From assembly GCA_018830105.1 (NCBI GenBank), contig JAHJTC010000023.1, positions 1 through 64,000 of the forward strand: DNA of 64,000 nt, in the 5' to 3' direction. This DNA comes from Bacteroidota bacterium (GTDB lineage: Bacteria > Bacteroidota > Bacteroidia > Bacteroidales > F082). The translations under genes were made by a program, and so were the position numbers. Below, piece by piece: positions 26,102-34,203 of the stretch. Within the stretch, counting starts at the first letter, position 1. Every line of letters begins with the position of its first letter. The notes under the pieces are model-generated. The model was given only the letters and a program-made list of their open reading frames with translations, was not told where the DNA came from and ran no database searches.

Positions 26102-28954
26102 ATGCCAATTAACCAACAAACCATGAAAGAAGCAACAAACATCATCGCCCTCTTGAAAGGATTGACCAAACTGAATAGCGTTGACGAAGTAAGGCGCGAA
26201 AACAATTGCTATGCATTGACCGGAGACGGAAAGGTAGAAGCAATCAGCATTTCAGGCGAAAATACCAATACAAAAAACTTGCGTCGGCTTATGCTGGGTG
26301 ATGAAGCCATCTTTTTAAAGTACCTCAACCTGTCAGGCCTGAGTGCCCTGCGTGAAATCGTATTTAAACAAGCCCTACCCGAACTGCTTTATGCTGACCT
26401 CAGCCGCTGTGCCCTGGTAAATGTGAGTTTACCTATTGGTTTCCAAAAACTTGAACAGCTTTACCTGCACAACAACAAACTTCAAACGTTTCATGCCGGG
26501 GGGCCTTGCCCGAAACTTTTACTGCTTGACCTCGCAAATAACCAACTAACTGATTTTTCATTGCCTCCCGGTTTTACAGAGCTGGCCTATCTCTATTTGC
26601 CCGACAACAAGCTGAACAGCCTGCAATTGCCTGAGGATGCAACGCAGTTAAATATTATTCATTTAGAAAACAATCGACTTAAATCAATCCCGGGAAATAT
26701 TCAAAACTACCTGAAGCTAGAAACGATTTACCTTGGCAATAACCCTCTGGAAGGGATTCCAAAAGAGATTGTATCTGGCGATAAAAGTGGAAACGCTATA
26801 ACGACTTTAATTGGGTGGCTGCAAACTGAATCTGATATAAAGTTATACCTGCATCAGGCAAAGATGATTTTGGTTGGGAATGGCATGGTTGGTAAAACTT
26901 CGATTGCTCTAAGGCTATTGGATAGAAAAGCCAAATTGCCAATGGAAGAAGATCGTACACCCTGCCTCGTAATCAATGACTACATAGTAAGGGATATTCC
27001 GTCAAATGTAACTGGTCTGGAAAATAGCATTGATTTCAATTTCAAGATTTGGGATTTTGGCGGACAGGGGAAATACCGTGAAATTCAGCAACTTTTTTGT
27101 AGCCGCAAGTCCTTGTATATTTTTGTTACATCGCCTGACGATCAACCACTCAATGACGATTATATCGGTTATGAATACTGGCTTTCCATGGTGAATACAT
27201 ATAGCCACGAAATGGATCAGGACAGATATAGCCCAGTACTCTATGTGCTCAATAAGATTGATTTGGAAGGCGGTCTAATAGATGAAATAAAGATTAAGAG
27301 CCAATTTCCAAACGTTGAACAGTTTGTAAAAATAAGTGCCGATAAATTGCAGAATTTTGATGCCTTTGAGAACATTATTCGCAATACGGTTTCTCTTATT
27401 AGCCCTGATATTTTTACCGATAGTTATAGTGAACGCTGGTTCGAAGTGATTGAGAAGCTTAAAAATAATGAAAAGGAAACTGTTCACTATGCTGCCTATA
27501 AAGACTTGTGCAACGATTTTGAGATGAGCGATGAGCAGCAATATGCCTGGATATGGGTTCTGGATAGAATTGGGGAAGTAATTTATTTTGGCGATAACCC
27601 CGAATTAAAAGATACCATAGTTTTAGACCCTGAGTGGGTGAAGAATGCTTTTGTAAATGTGGTTGATAGCCCATTGGTACAGGCTGAAGGTTACCTAAAG
27701 AAAGAATTCCACAACATTATATGGAATGGTATTAATGAAGAAAGCCATGATAAACTGATTAAACTTCTCGTAGCCTATAAACTTGCCTATCCGGTTTTAA
27801 TAAGAGGAAATAATGCCTATGTAGTGCCTTCTGCATTGTTTAATCGGAGAAAACCCATGCTTGACGATTACCCCCATCTAAAAGCTAAACCCGATTACCA
27901 GTTCAAACTCATTTTTGATCCATTTATTCCTGCTGGTACAGTTAATAAATTGATGGTTGTTATGTACCGTAATATTTACAATGATATTAAATGGTACAAT
28001 GGATGTATTTTACATGATCCATCAAGCAATACCTATGCTGAAATAGAAGAAGATTGGAAAACACATGGCATTAGCATGAAAATGTTCGGAAAAGACAGCG
28101 AAGGTTTTTACAATGCCATTATTACTGCGTTATATGGCCTTATTGAAGAATTGAAAGCTACAAAATACCTGGATAAACTATATATAAAGAGTTTGGTGCA
28201 TAGAAAAGGTACTTTCAAGAACTATAATGACTTGGTTGATGAGGGGGTTGAAATCTGGAATAGTGGAAAAATAATCGCACAACAACAAAGAACACTAAAA
28301 ACCAAAGTATCATCTGACAATAAAGTATCCAGCGGAAAAGCATCCCCAGAAATATTCTTTTCATACGCTTGGGGCGATAAGGAAGAAAAAGGAGAAAGCC
28401 GGGAAGCAGTTGTTAATGAGGTATATGAAGCGCTTAAAAAAGAAGGCTATATAGTAATTCGCGATAAAATGGATTTGGGATACAGAGGCTTTATAAGTGA
28501 ATTTATTGATAGAATCGGGAAAGGGGATTTAATCGTTGTAGTTACAAGTGACAAATACTTCCGATCACCTTACTGTATGTATGAATTGTATAAGATTGCT
28601 CTTGATAGTAAACTTGATAAGCATCATTTTACTGACCGTATTTTGCCCATAGCTGTAGAATTCATTGATTTTGCCGATCCTGTTGTTTTTGAACTATACG
28701 ATGATTATTGGGAAAGCAAGTATAATGAAATGGATGATTTGTTTAAAAGAAAAACAAAACGTATGCAGCAACCGCAATTTGATTTGTTTAAAAAGATCAG
28801 AACGATTAACGAGAATTTTGGGAATCTGAGCGGATGGATTTCTGATATGAATTGTTTGAATCTGGACATATTATCAAAAAGCAATTTCGAAATCATTCGT
28901 TATGCAATTGAAGATGGTTTAAGAAAAAATAAAGAAAAACAGTCTCCAAATTAA
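26102..28954 (+). CDS. LRR-Roc-COR-TIR protein
   Basis: 950 residues, cytosolic. ATG 26123 is an alternative start that fits the promoter better. Residues about 60-225 are leucine-rich repeats (LEQLYLHNNKLQ, LLLLDLANNQL, LAYLYLPDNKL, LNIIHLENNRL). Residues 250-430 form a Roc GTPase: P-loop LVGNGMVGKTS (about 257-267), WDFGGQGKYRE (G3) and LNKIDL (G4). Residues about 440-690 look like COR, the dimerisation part. Residues about 757-900 form a TIR domain: EIFFSYAWGD, then DKMDLGYRGF, then SPYCMYELYK with the likely catalytic Glu of NAD-cleaving TIRs. The architecture is that of an NLR-like sensor-switch-effector. It sits between two pairs of FGE genes, with the third only 22 nt downstream. This suggests the FGE proteins supply recognition and TIR the toxic output, which is inference. 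Confidence 0.9.
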   Translation: MPINQQTMKEATNIIALLKGLTKLNSVDEVRRENNCYALTGDGKVEAISISGENTNTKNLRRLMLGDEAIFLKYLNLSGLSALREIVFKQALPELLYADLSRCALVNVSLPIGFQKLEQLYLHNNKLQTFHAGGPCPKLLLLDLANNQLTDFSLPPGFTELAYLYLPDNKLNSLQLPEDATQLNIIHLENNRLKSIPGNIQNYLKLETIYLGNNPLEGIPKEIVSGDKSGNAITTLIGWLQTESDIKLYLHQAKMILVGNGMVGKTSIALRLLDRKAKLPMEEDRTPCLVINDYIVRDIPSNVTGLENSIDFNFKIWDFGGQGKYREIQQLFCSRKSLYIFVTSPDDQPLNDDYIGYEYWLSMVNTYSHEMDQDRYSPVLYVLNKIDLEGGLIDEIKIKSQFPNVEQFVKISADKLQNFDAFENIIRNTVSLISPDIFTDSYSERWFEVIEKLKNNEKETVHYAAYKDLCNDFEMSDEQQYAWIWVLDRIGEVIYFGDNPELKDTIVLDPEWVKNAFVNVVDSPLVQAEGYLKKEFHNIIWNGINEESHDKLIKLLVAYKLAYPVLIRGNNAYVVPSALFNRRKPMLDDYPHLKAKPDYQFKLIFDPFIPAGTVNKLMVVMYRNIYNDIKWYNGCILHDPSSNTYAEIEEDWKTHGISMKMFGKDSEGFYNAIITALYGLIEELKATKYLDKLYIKSLVHRKGTFKNYNDLVDEGVEIWNSGKIIAQQQRTLKTKVSSDNKVSSGKASPEIFFSYAWGDKEEKGESREAVVNEVYEALKKEGYIVIRDKMDLGYRGFISEFIDRIGKGDLIVVVTSDKYFRSPYCMYELYKIALDSKLDKHHFTDRILPIAVEFIDFADPVVFELYDDYWESKYNEMDDLFKRKTKRMQQPQFDLFKKIRTINENFGNLSGWISDMNCLNLDILSKSNFEIIRYAIEDGLRKNKEKQSPN

Positions 28955-28976
28955 TAGCTTACATCATCATTTAATC

Positions 28977-29831
28977 ATGAACGATAATACCCTCTGCATC
29001 ACACTACCGGATGAAACCTTCTTCGAAATGGTAAATATCCCTTTAGGCTCGTTCATCATGGGTAGCAATGGTAATTACAAATTTGGTGATGATTATCAGC
29101 GGATAATAACTATTAATTATAACTTCCTGATAGGCAAATATTCCGTTACACAAGCATTGTGGTTGAGTGTGATGGGCGGGGAAAATCCATCTTACTTTAA
29201 AGGAATGAACCGGCCGGTGGAGCAGGTTTCTTGGTATGATGCCGTAGTGTTCTGCAACTGCCTGAGTGAATTATGTGGCCTGCATCCGGTTTATTTCAGT
29301 GACAGCAAGTATCAAAATCCATTTGGCAAAAAGGATGATAAATATGTCTTTCCGAATACTGGCAAAGTATTTGTTAAACAGCAGAACAAAGGCTTTAGGC
29401 TACCAAATGAAGCTGAATGGGAGTATGCTGCAAAAGGGATTGCTGGTAAAGAAGAAAGCTTGGAAACAACTACAGGGCAGTATCTGAAATATGCAGGAGC
29501 CAATAAACTAAATGATGTAGGTTGGTATAGCGCAAACAGCCATAATGAAACAAAACCGGTTGGGCTGAAATTCCCAAACATGATGGGTTTGCATGATATG
29601 AGTGGGAATGTCTGGGAATGGTGTAACGATCACTGGCACAATAGCTATAAAGATGCACCATCAGATGGTTCCGCTTGGTATGATAAAATGGGCCGCTACC
29701 GCGTGCAGCGCGGAGGCAGTTGTTCCAGTATACCACGAAGCTGTCGTGTGACAGATCGTGACATGCCTAACCCTGGCGATCGGAGCTTCAATATTGGTTT
29801 CCGTTTGGTCTTAGTTTCCGCGCAGGTATAG
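28977..29831 (+). CDS. FGE-sulfatase fold protein
   Basis: 284 residues, no signal peptide. FGE marks: MVNIPLGSFIMGSN (about 19), YSVTQALWLSVMGG, NRPVEQVSWYDAVVFCN, RLPNEAEWEYAAKG, LHDMSGNVWEWCNDHW and VQRGGSC. It belongs to a second subgroup, together with the next gene, and differs from the first two FGE genes by an insertion around residues 100-140. Its C-terminal codons do not share the GC-rich variable segment except for short matches. It is therefore either not a DGR target or no longer one. It follows the Roc-TIR gene by 22 nt and is very likely co-transcribed with it. Confidence 0.88.
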   Translation: MNDNTLCITLPDETFFEMVNIPLGSFIMGSNGNYKFGDDYQRIITINYNFLIGKYSVTQALWLSVMGGENPSYFKGMNRPVEQVSWYDAVVFCNCLSELCGLHPVYFSDSKYQNPFGKKDDKYVFPNTGKVFVKQQNKGFRLPNEAEWEYAAKGIAGKEESLETTTGQYLKYAGANKLNDVGWYSANSHNETKPVGLKFPNMMGLHDMSGNVWEWCNDHWHNSYKDAPSDGSAWYDKMGRYRVQRGGSCSSIPRSCRVTDRDMPNPGDRSFNIGFRLVLVSAQV

Positions 29832-29898
29832 GTAATTTAAATTGGGTTCCTAATATTCTAAAAACCACAAAAAAGATAAGGTAAAGATATTAAGGTAG

Positions 29899-30798
29899 TT
29901 GTTTAATTGTATCGATTGTAGAAAATATATGCTCAACACCACCCACACTCCACACCGCATCACCCTCCCGGATAATTCATTCTTCGAAATGCACCCTATC
30001 CCTAACGGTTCCTTCATTATGGGCAGCGAGGATGAAGATGCATTCGATGACGAAAAGCACCTGCGAAAGGTAACTTTTGATTACAGCTTCTTAATGGGTA
30101 AATATCCCGTTACCCAAGCCTTATGGCTGGCGGTGATGGACGGCGAAAACCCATCTTATTTTAAAGGCATGAACCGCCCAGTGTAGCAGGTTTTTTGGTA
30201 CGATGCAGCAGTTTTCTGCAACCGCCTGAGCGAATTGTGCGGACTGCCACCGGTTTATTTCAGCGACAAGCACCATAAAAAGCCCTATGGCAATAAAGGT
30301 GATGAGTATTTTTTAATCAATGAAGGGGACGTTTTTATTAACCAAAATGCAAATGGTTTTCGCCTGCCCAGCGAAGCTGAATGGGAGTACGCTGCAAAAG
30401 GGGTTTGTAGTACCGAAGAAACCCTGGAGGCCGACACAACGAAATACCTGAAATATGCCGGAGCCAATAAGCTGGATGATGTAGGATGGTATGCTCAAAA
30501 CAGCCATAAAGTAACAAAACCGGTTGGTTTGAAAATGTCCAATTTGTTGGGCCTGCATGATTTGAGCGGTAATGTTTGGGAGTGGTGCAACGATCACTGG
30601 CACAATAACTACAAAGGCGCACCTGATGATGGGTCTGCATGGATTGATAAAAAGGGCGGCTACCGCGTTCGTCGCGGCGGCGGTTGGACCAGCGATCCGC
30701 AGAGCTGCCGGGTGTCGAGCCGTAACGGCGGCTCCCCTGCGGACCGCGACGACGACCTCGGCTTCCGCCTGGTGTTGGTCCCCATTCCAGTTCAGTGA
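29899..30798 (+). pseudogene. FGE-sulfatase gene with in-frame amber codon and intact variable region
   Basis: A 300-codon frame is closely similar to the preceding FGE gene but has TAG at 30184-30186 (codon 96), where the paralogue reads GAG in RPVEQVSWYD. Reading continues in the same frame to TGA at 30796-30798 with all later marks present: RLPSEAEWEYAAKG, LHDLSGNVWEWCNDHW and VRRGGGW. A nearby change (TCT to TTT) turns the following serine into phenylalanine. Either the gene is dead by a single nonsense change, or it is read through, or the assembly is wrong at one base. The C-terminal variable region is the best match to VR1. Confidence 0.8.
30655..30793 (+). repeat. candidate DGR variable region VR4
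   Basis: Partner of VR1 at 24891-25028. The flanking gene bodies are from different FGE subgroups, yet this segment is nearly identical in its fixed codons, including synonymous third bases. Variable codons here read ACC, AGC, GAT, AGC, AGC, AAC, GGC, GGC, TCC, GAC, GAC, GAC, GAC and CTC. The template would then carry AAC-type codons at these sites. Confidence 0.8.
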
Positions 30799-30906
30799 AG
30801 CTTGTCCGGTCTTCCCGTGAGCTACAGGCGCGACAGCCTGGAGGGCTGTGGAACAGGCGCAGCAGAGCGGAGCCGTGAAACAGACCAACAGGCTGGAGCG
30901 GGCGGC
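30798..30906 (+). repeat. conserved 3' flank of VR4 with hairpin
   Basis: Similar to 25029-25140. ACAGCC (30833-30838) and GGCTGT (30844-30849) form a perfect 6-bp stem around TGGAG. A GC-rich hairpin just behind the variable region is a known requirement of target recognition in the Bordetella phage DGR. Here it lies about 50 nt behind the homology end, farther than in that model. Confidence 0.6.
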
Positions 30907-30995
30907 TGCTTTTGCATGGGTAGTAAATGGCTGCTCATCAGTAGCAAGATTAGAACGCAATTACTAAATTCTTAAATCAATTCTCAACCATCCCA

Positions 30996-31026
30996 TTGCC
31001 AATCACTAACAAATTGTTTACTTTTG
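30996..31026 (+). promoter_or_regulatory. Bacteroidota promoter (TTG - 20 nt - TACTTTTG)
   Basis: TTG at 30996-30998 and TACTTTTG at 31019-31026 are 20 nt apart, as at 22285-22315. The expected start site is near 31033, 15 nt before the ATG at 31049. It drives the three-gene sce7726/sce7725/RES unit independently of the FGE genes. Confidence 0.6.
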
Positions 31027-31048
31027 TCAAAGCAGATAAACCACAAGC

Positions 31049-31924
31049 ATGCCCGAAAAAACACCTTACCATGAAAACCAATTGCGCGACTATTCTTCGC
31101 TTTTTTCAAGAGGGATGGTACAGGATTGGTTGAAAGGTGTTTTAACCTCAATCGCCTTCAAAATCGAACGCTATGACAGCAACCGATTTAAATCGGGCAA
31201 GCAGACTTATCTCGATTACTTAAAGTATGTATACGCGTTAATGGAAACGCACTACCGCACGGAATACATTCTAAAGAATGAATTCCTAAACCACCAGCTT
31301 ATTAAGGAAGTAAAAACTACAGATGCCCAAGTGTTTAGTGAGTTTAGGGTGGGTAATGCCATTGCTGATCTGGCCCTTTTCAATGGCCATTCAACAGCCT
31401 TTGAAATCAAAACTGAACTGGATAGTGACCGCCGCCTTTTCGGGCAGATTGAGAACTACAAAAAGGTTTTTAACCGGATTTTCCTGATTGTACCGGCTTC
31501 CAAATTGTCTTTATACGAAAAAACTGATCGCAGCACAGGCTTGATTGTGTTCCACTTTGACAAGGACAGGAATAAGCACTTTGAAGTGCATCGCAAAGCT
31601 GATGTTTGTTGGGATATTGAACCTGAAACAATGATGGCTTCCCTTCACACCAATGAATACAAAGCAATTGTAAATAAGCACTTTGGGGTGGTGATGGGTT
31701 TAACTGCATTTAACCAATATGAACGCTGCCTTGGTCTGATACGGCAGATTCCTGTACAAACCTTTAACACGCTTTTCATTGAACAAATTAAGGAAAGAAA
31801 CCAAAGAGTAACCTTAACCACACGATATTTTAAAGAATTCAACCAGTTGAGTTTAGCGCTCAAAATGAGTAAAAATGAGCATAAGCGATTAATTCAAGTC
31901 CTGAAAACACCAATAAAAGCATGA
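31049..31924 (+). CDS. sce7726-family protein (PD-(D/E)XK nuclease-like)
   Basis: 291 residues, cytosolic. The segment IADLALFNGHSTAFEIKTE (about 111-129) has the Asp and then the E-x-K pattern of PD-(D/E)XK nucleases, and is followed by DSDRRLFGQIENYKKVF, a helix typical of the fold. N-terminal FSRGMVQDWLKG and the overall length agree with the sce7726 family, known mainly from genome neighbourhoods, with no established activity. Its constant partner is the sce7725 family, encoded 3 nt downstream here. A role in defence is inferred from the fold and the island. Confidence 0.75.
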   Translation: MPEKTPYHENQLRDYSSLFSRGMVQDWLKGVLTSIAFKIERYDSNRFKSGKQTYLDYLKYVYALMETHYRTEYILKNEFLNHQLIKEVKTTDAQVFSEFRVGNAIADLALFNGHSTAFEIKTELDSDRRLFGQIENYKKVFNRIFLIVPASKLSLYEKTDRSTGLIVFHFDKDRNKHFEVHRKADVCWDIEPETMMASLHTNEYKAIVNKHFGVVMGLTAFNQYERCLGLIRQIPVQTFNTLFIEQIKERNQRVTLTTRYFKEFNQLSLALKMSKNEHKRLIQVLKTPIKA

Positions 31925-31927
31925 AAT

Positions 31928-32860
31928 ATGTATTACCCCTATTTGAGAGCAAGGCAATTTGAGCTGATCGCTTTGCGGGAGTTGGCAATTGAAAAACAAA
32001 CCCAGGGCTTTGTTTTTCCCATTCTGGAACCGGTTAAGAACACTTTTAACAGCCTGACCTTAGCTAATCAGGTGTTTGCAGAGAATGATCAGGAGGCATA
32101 TTTAGTGTTAAACCCCCTTTTAGGTGAAGTAACAGAGGACAATTCACTCTTATTGGAATATTTCAAGGGATTGGTCAACTGTTCATTTCGCCCTGCATTC
32201 CATTATAGGCAAAACGCATCAATTATCCGAAATCAAATCGAGGAATCAAGCCTTCAAGATTGCATGCTTATATGTCAAAACGATATAAGCCTTGATGAAT
32301 CAGGGCTCAGGGAATTGTTTGATATGGAGCAAGTGAAGGCTATTATCGTGGCAGATCCGGATAAAAACAGGGTTTTACGACGTTTTCTTGCCAATCTCGG
32401 AAAGGACTTTATCAGATTAGATGACCTTTTTGAGAAACAGTCACGCAATTTAGATTTTTTAGATATTTCAGCACACAGGTTTTCAGAAGAACATTTACAT
32501 TTTTCCAATGAAGGCTATAATGGCTTTGCTGATTATACGGTCCTTCCGAGTGAGTATATTGAAGGCGGCAGCACTCCTCGTGCGGTTGTAATCCATTTTA
32601 CCTATCAGCATAAGGATGAAATATGGATTAGGCATTTTACATCTGACACCAATGATTCGATTGCCAATGTTCAGGGTAAATTTGCAGAAGCGGCTGAGAA
32701 AGCAGTCAATTACTGCAGGCTTAATGGGCTAAAAAATTCAGCAATAAGCGAATTGGAAGATTACTTTGATCAGCAACACTACCCCGGCCTTGGTACTGTC
32801 AAGAAGATTTCGATTAAGAACCACTTGTTGGTTGTAAGTAGTTGTTTACGTAATAAGTAG
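31928..32860 (+). CDS. sce7725-family (beta-protein-like) protein
   Basis: 310 residues. The N-terminus MYYPYLRARQFELIALRELA is characteristic of the sce7725 family, the standing partner of sce7726. The middle contains alternating strands and helices, resembling a barrel-like beta protein fold, with FADYTVLPSEYIEGG (about 199-213) as a conserved stretch. No catalytic residues can be assigned. It ends in TAG and the next gene follows at once, so all three are one operon. The molecular role is unknown. Confidence 0.75.
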   Translation: MYYPYLRARQFELIALRELAIEKQTQGFVFPILEPVKNTFNSLTLANQVFAENDQEAYLVLNPLLGEVTEDNSLLLEYFKGLVNCSFRPAFHYRQNASIIRNQIEESSLQDCMLICQNDISLDESGLRELFDMEQVKAIIVADPDKNRVLRRFLANLGKDFIRLDDLFEKQSRNLDFLDISAHRFSEEHLHFSNEGYNGFADYTVLPSEYIEGGSTPRAVVIHFTYQHKDEIWIRHFTSDTNDSIANVQGKFAEAAEKAVNYCRLNGLKNSAISELEDYFDQQHYPGLGTVKKISIKNHLLVVSSCLRNK

Positions 32861-32866
32861 TTGCTT

Positions 32867-33904
32867 ATGATTGTTTGCCATAATTGTTTTGCTGATAAAG
32901 AACTTAAATCATTTGTTATAGCGTCTGCATCAAGTGTCGGAGATTGTGAAGTGTGTGGTTCTTCAAATGTTCATCTAATTGAACTGAAGGAGCTTTATGA
33001 TTTTCTTCAAGAACTTGGAGCTTGTTTCAAGGTAGTAAACCAGGGTGTTTCACTTACCACAAAAATTCAGGAGAAATGGGACTTGTTTACATCAGATCAT
33101 ATTGCTGAAATAATTCTAAATTTTGCGTTGCCGAAATTTTCAAACAAAGACTCAAATGAATTGTCACTAGTTGATTATGCAGATGATATTGTTGAGAATT
33201 ATTCCTATTGGGAAACACTCAAGGAAGAATTGAAATGGTCAAGAAGGTTTTTTGTAGATATTGGTAAACTGGAAGAACTTGGTTGGGATGGTTTTTTCAA
33301 TATGCAATATAAAATATCACATGATACAAAATTGTACCGTGCAAGGGTGCATCATCAGAGTGGACAGCCAGCCTACCCTTCCAATGAAATGATGCCGCCG
33401 CCATCAGATATAGCGCACGGAGGCAGAGCCAATCCCGTGGGCATACCCTATCTGTACTTAAGCGATAATCCTGAAACCGTCCTTTACGAAGTAAGGGCTG
33501 CTTATCTGGATGAGTTGAGTGTTGGTGTTTTTCAGTTAAATAATGAAGGTTCAGACATCAGGATTGTTGATTTCACAGTAGTTCCAAGTCTTTTTAATGT
33601 CGGAAAGATTAAGGAAACGATTAAAGCACAATTACTTAGAGAAATGATCAGTACTGACCTTTCAAAACCAATGAGAAGGTATGATAGTGAGATCGAATAC
33701 ATCCCTACTCAATTCATTTGTGAATATATCAGGGTATTCACAGGAGCGGATGGTATTCGGTTCAAGAGTTCGCTTCATCCCCTCGGGAATAACATTGTAA
33801 TTTTTGATAAACAATTTATGAATTGTAAAGAGGTGAAGCTTAATACAGTAAGTGCTATTAAAATTAAAGCAGATTTGATAGTTGGAAAAACCATTGATTA
33901 TTAA
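32867..33904 (+). CDS. RES-domain protein with N-terminal zinc-ribbon/HEPN-like region
   Basis: 345 residues from ATG 32867. A TTG at 32861 is possible, but the ATG is better. C-H-N-C and C-E-V-C (about 4-7 and 27-30) form a zinc ribbon. A helical region (35-150) resembles the HEPN/RES N-terminal domain. The RES domain (about 155-330) has LYRARVHH, RANPVGIPYLYLSDNPETVL and an Arg/Tyr/Glu arrangement of the ADP-ribosyltransferase-like fold. RES toxins of the Xre-RES type break down NAD. In this operon it replaces a partner antitoxin with sce7726/sce7725. Whether it is active is unknown. Confidence 0.8.
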   Translation: MIVCHNCFADKELKSFVIASASSVGDCEVCGSSNVHLIELKELYDFLQELGACFKVVNQGVSLTTKIQEKWDLFTSDHIAEIILNFALPKFSNKDSNELSLVDYADDIVENYSYWETLKEELKWSRRFFVDIGKLEELGWDGFFNMQYKISHDTKLYRARVHHQSGQPAYPSNEMMPPPSDIAHGGRANPVGIPYLYLSDNPETVLYEVRAAYLDELSVGVFQLNNEGSDIRIVDFTVVPSLFNVGKIKETIKAQLLREMISTDLSKPMRRYDSEIEYIPTQFICEYIRVFTGADGIRFKSSLHPLGNNIVIFDKQFMNCKEVKLNTVSAIKIKADLIVGKTIDY

Positions 33905-34203
33905 CAAGACGAATTTAACTCTTATTATATGGATATAAATTAATATAGTTGCATCTTAAACAAAACCACTATCAAACGCATAAAACTCAATGGCCTTAAA
34001 AGCCTGAAAAATACATAAAGACTCCAGCTGGTGAGGATTTCTAATCCGTATCCGGCAATTTTAAAACCAAGGGCGAAAAGCTAAAAACTATCTATGACAA
34101 TCCTGCGGTATAAGTACTTGTATTCTGTCTTGCAGATTAGGTTTAAAATAAGACCACACGAAAGGATTACCTTCGGTGAGTATAGTTCTTGCAGTAGTGT
34201 GGG
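33905..34203. other. gene-free gap at the right end of the island
   Basis: No supported gene is present. The right third is an extragenic repeat copy (34129-34203). The rest is AT-rich sequence without a recognisable promoter box, and may include the 3' end of the RES transcript. Confidence 0.45.
34129..34203. repeat. extragenic hairpin repeat, copy 3
   Basis: CTTGCAGATTAGGTTTAAAA, then CCACACGAAAGGATTACCTT, then AGTTCTTGC and GTGTGG. Outer arms CCACAC and GTGTGG pair, and the inner CGAA-A-GG / CC-TTCG hairpin is kept. It abuts the stop of the minus-strand DUF4920 gene exactly as copy 2 abuts the antitoxin gene. Confidence 0.75.

Noticed and set aside
29696..29825. A variable region in the third FGE gene
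   Set aside because: It shares only short matches with the other VRs and differs at silent sites throughout, as expected of an ordinary diverged paralogue.
3366..30186. Two in-frame TAG codons (3366 and 30184) as a sign of amber recoding in this genome
   Set aside because: TAG is used as an ordinary stop at 25029, 29829 and 32858, where no homologous coding sequence follows, so a general reassignment is unlikely. Local damage or error explains both better.
22304..33904. A DGR reverse transcriptase or template repeat inside the island
   Set aside because: No frame has a YxDD motif or RT length and order. The conserved run CTGGTGTTGGTCCCC was found only in the three FGE genes, and no A-rich counterpart was found on either strand by eye.
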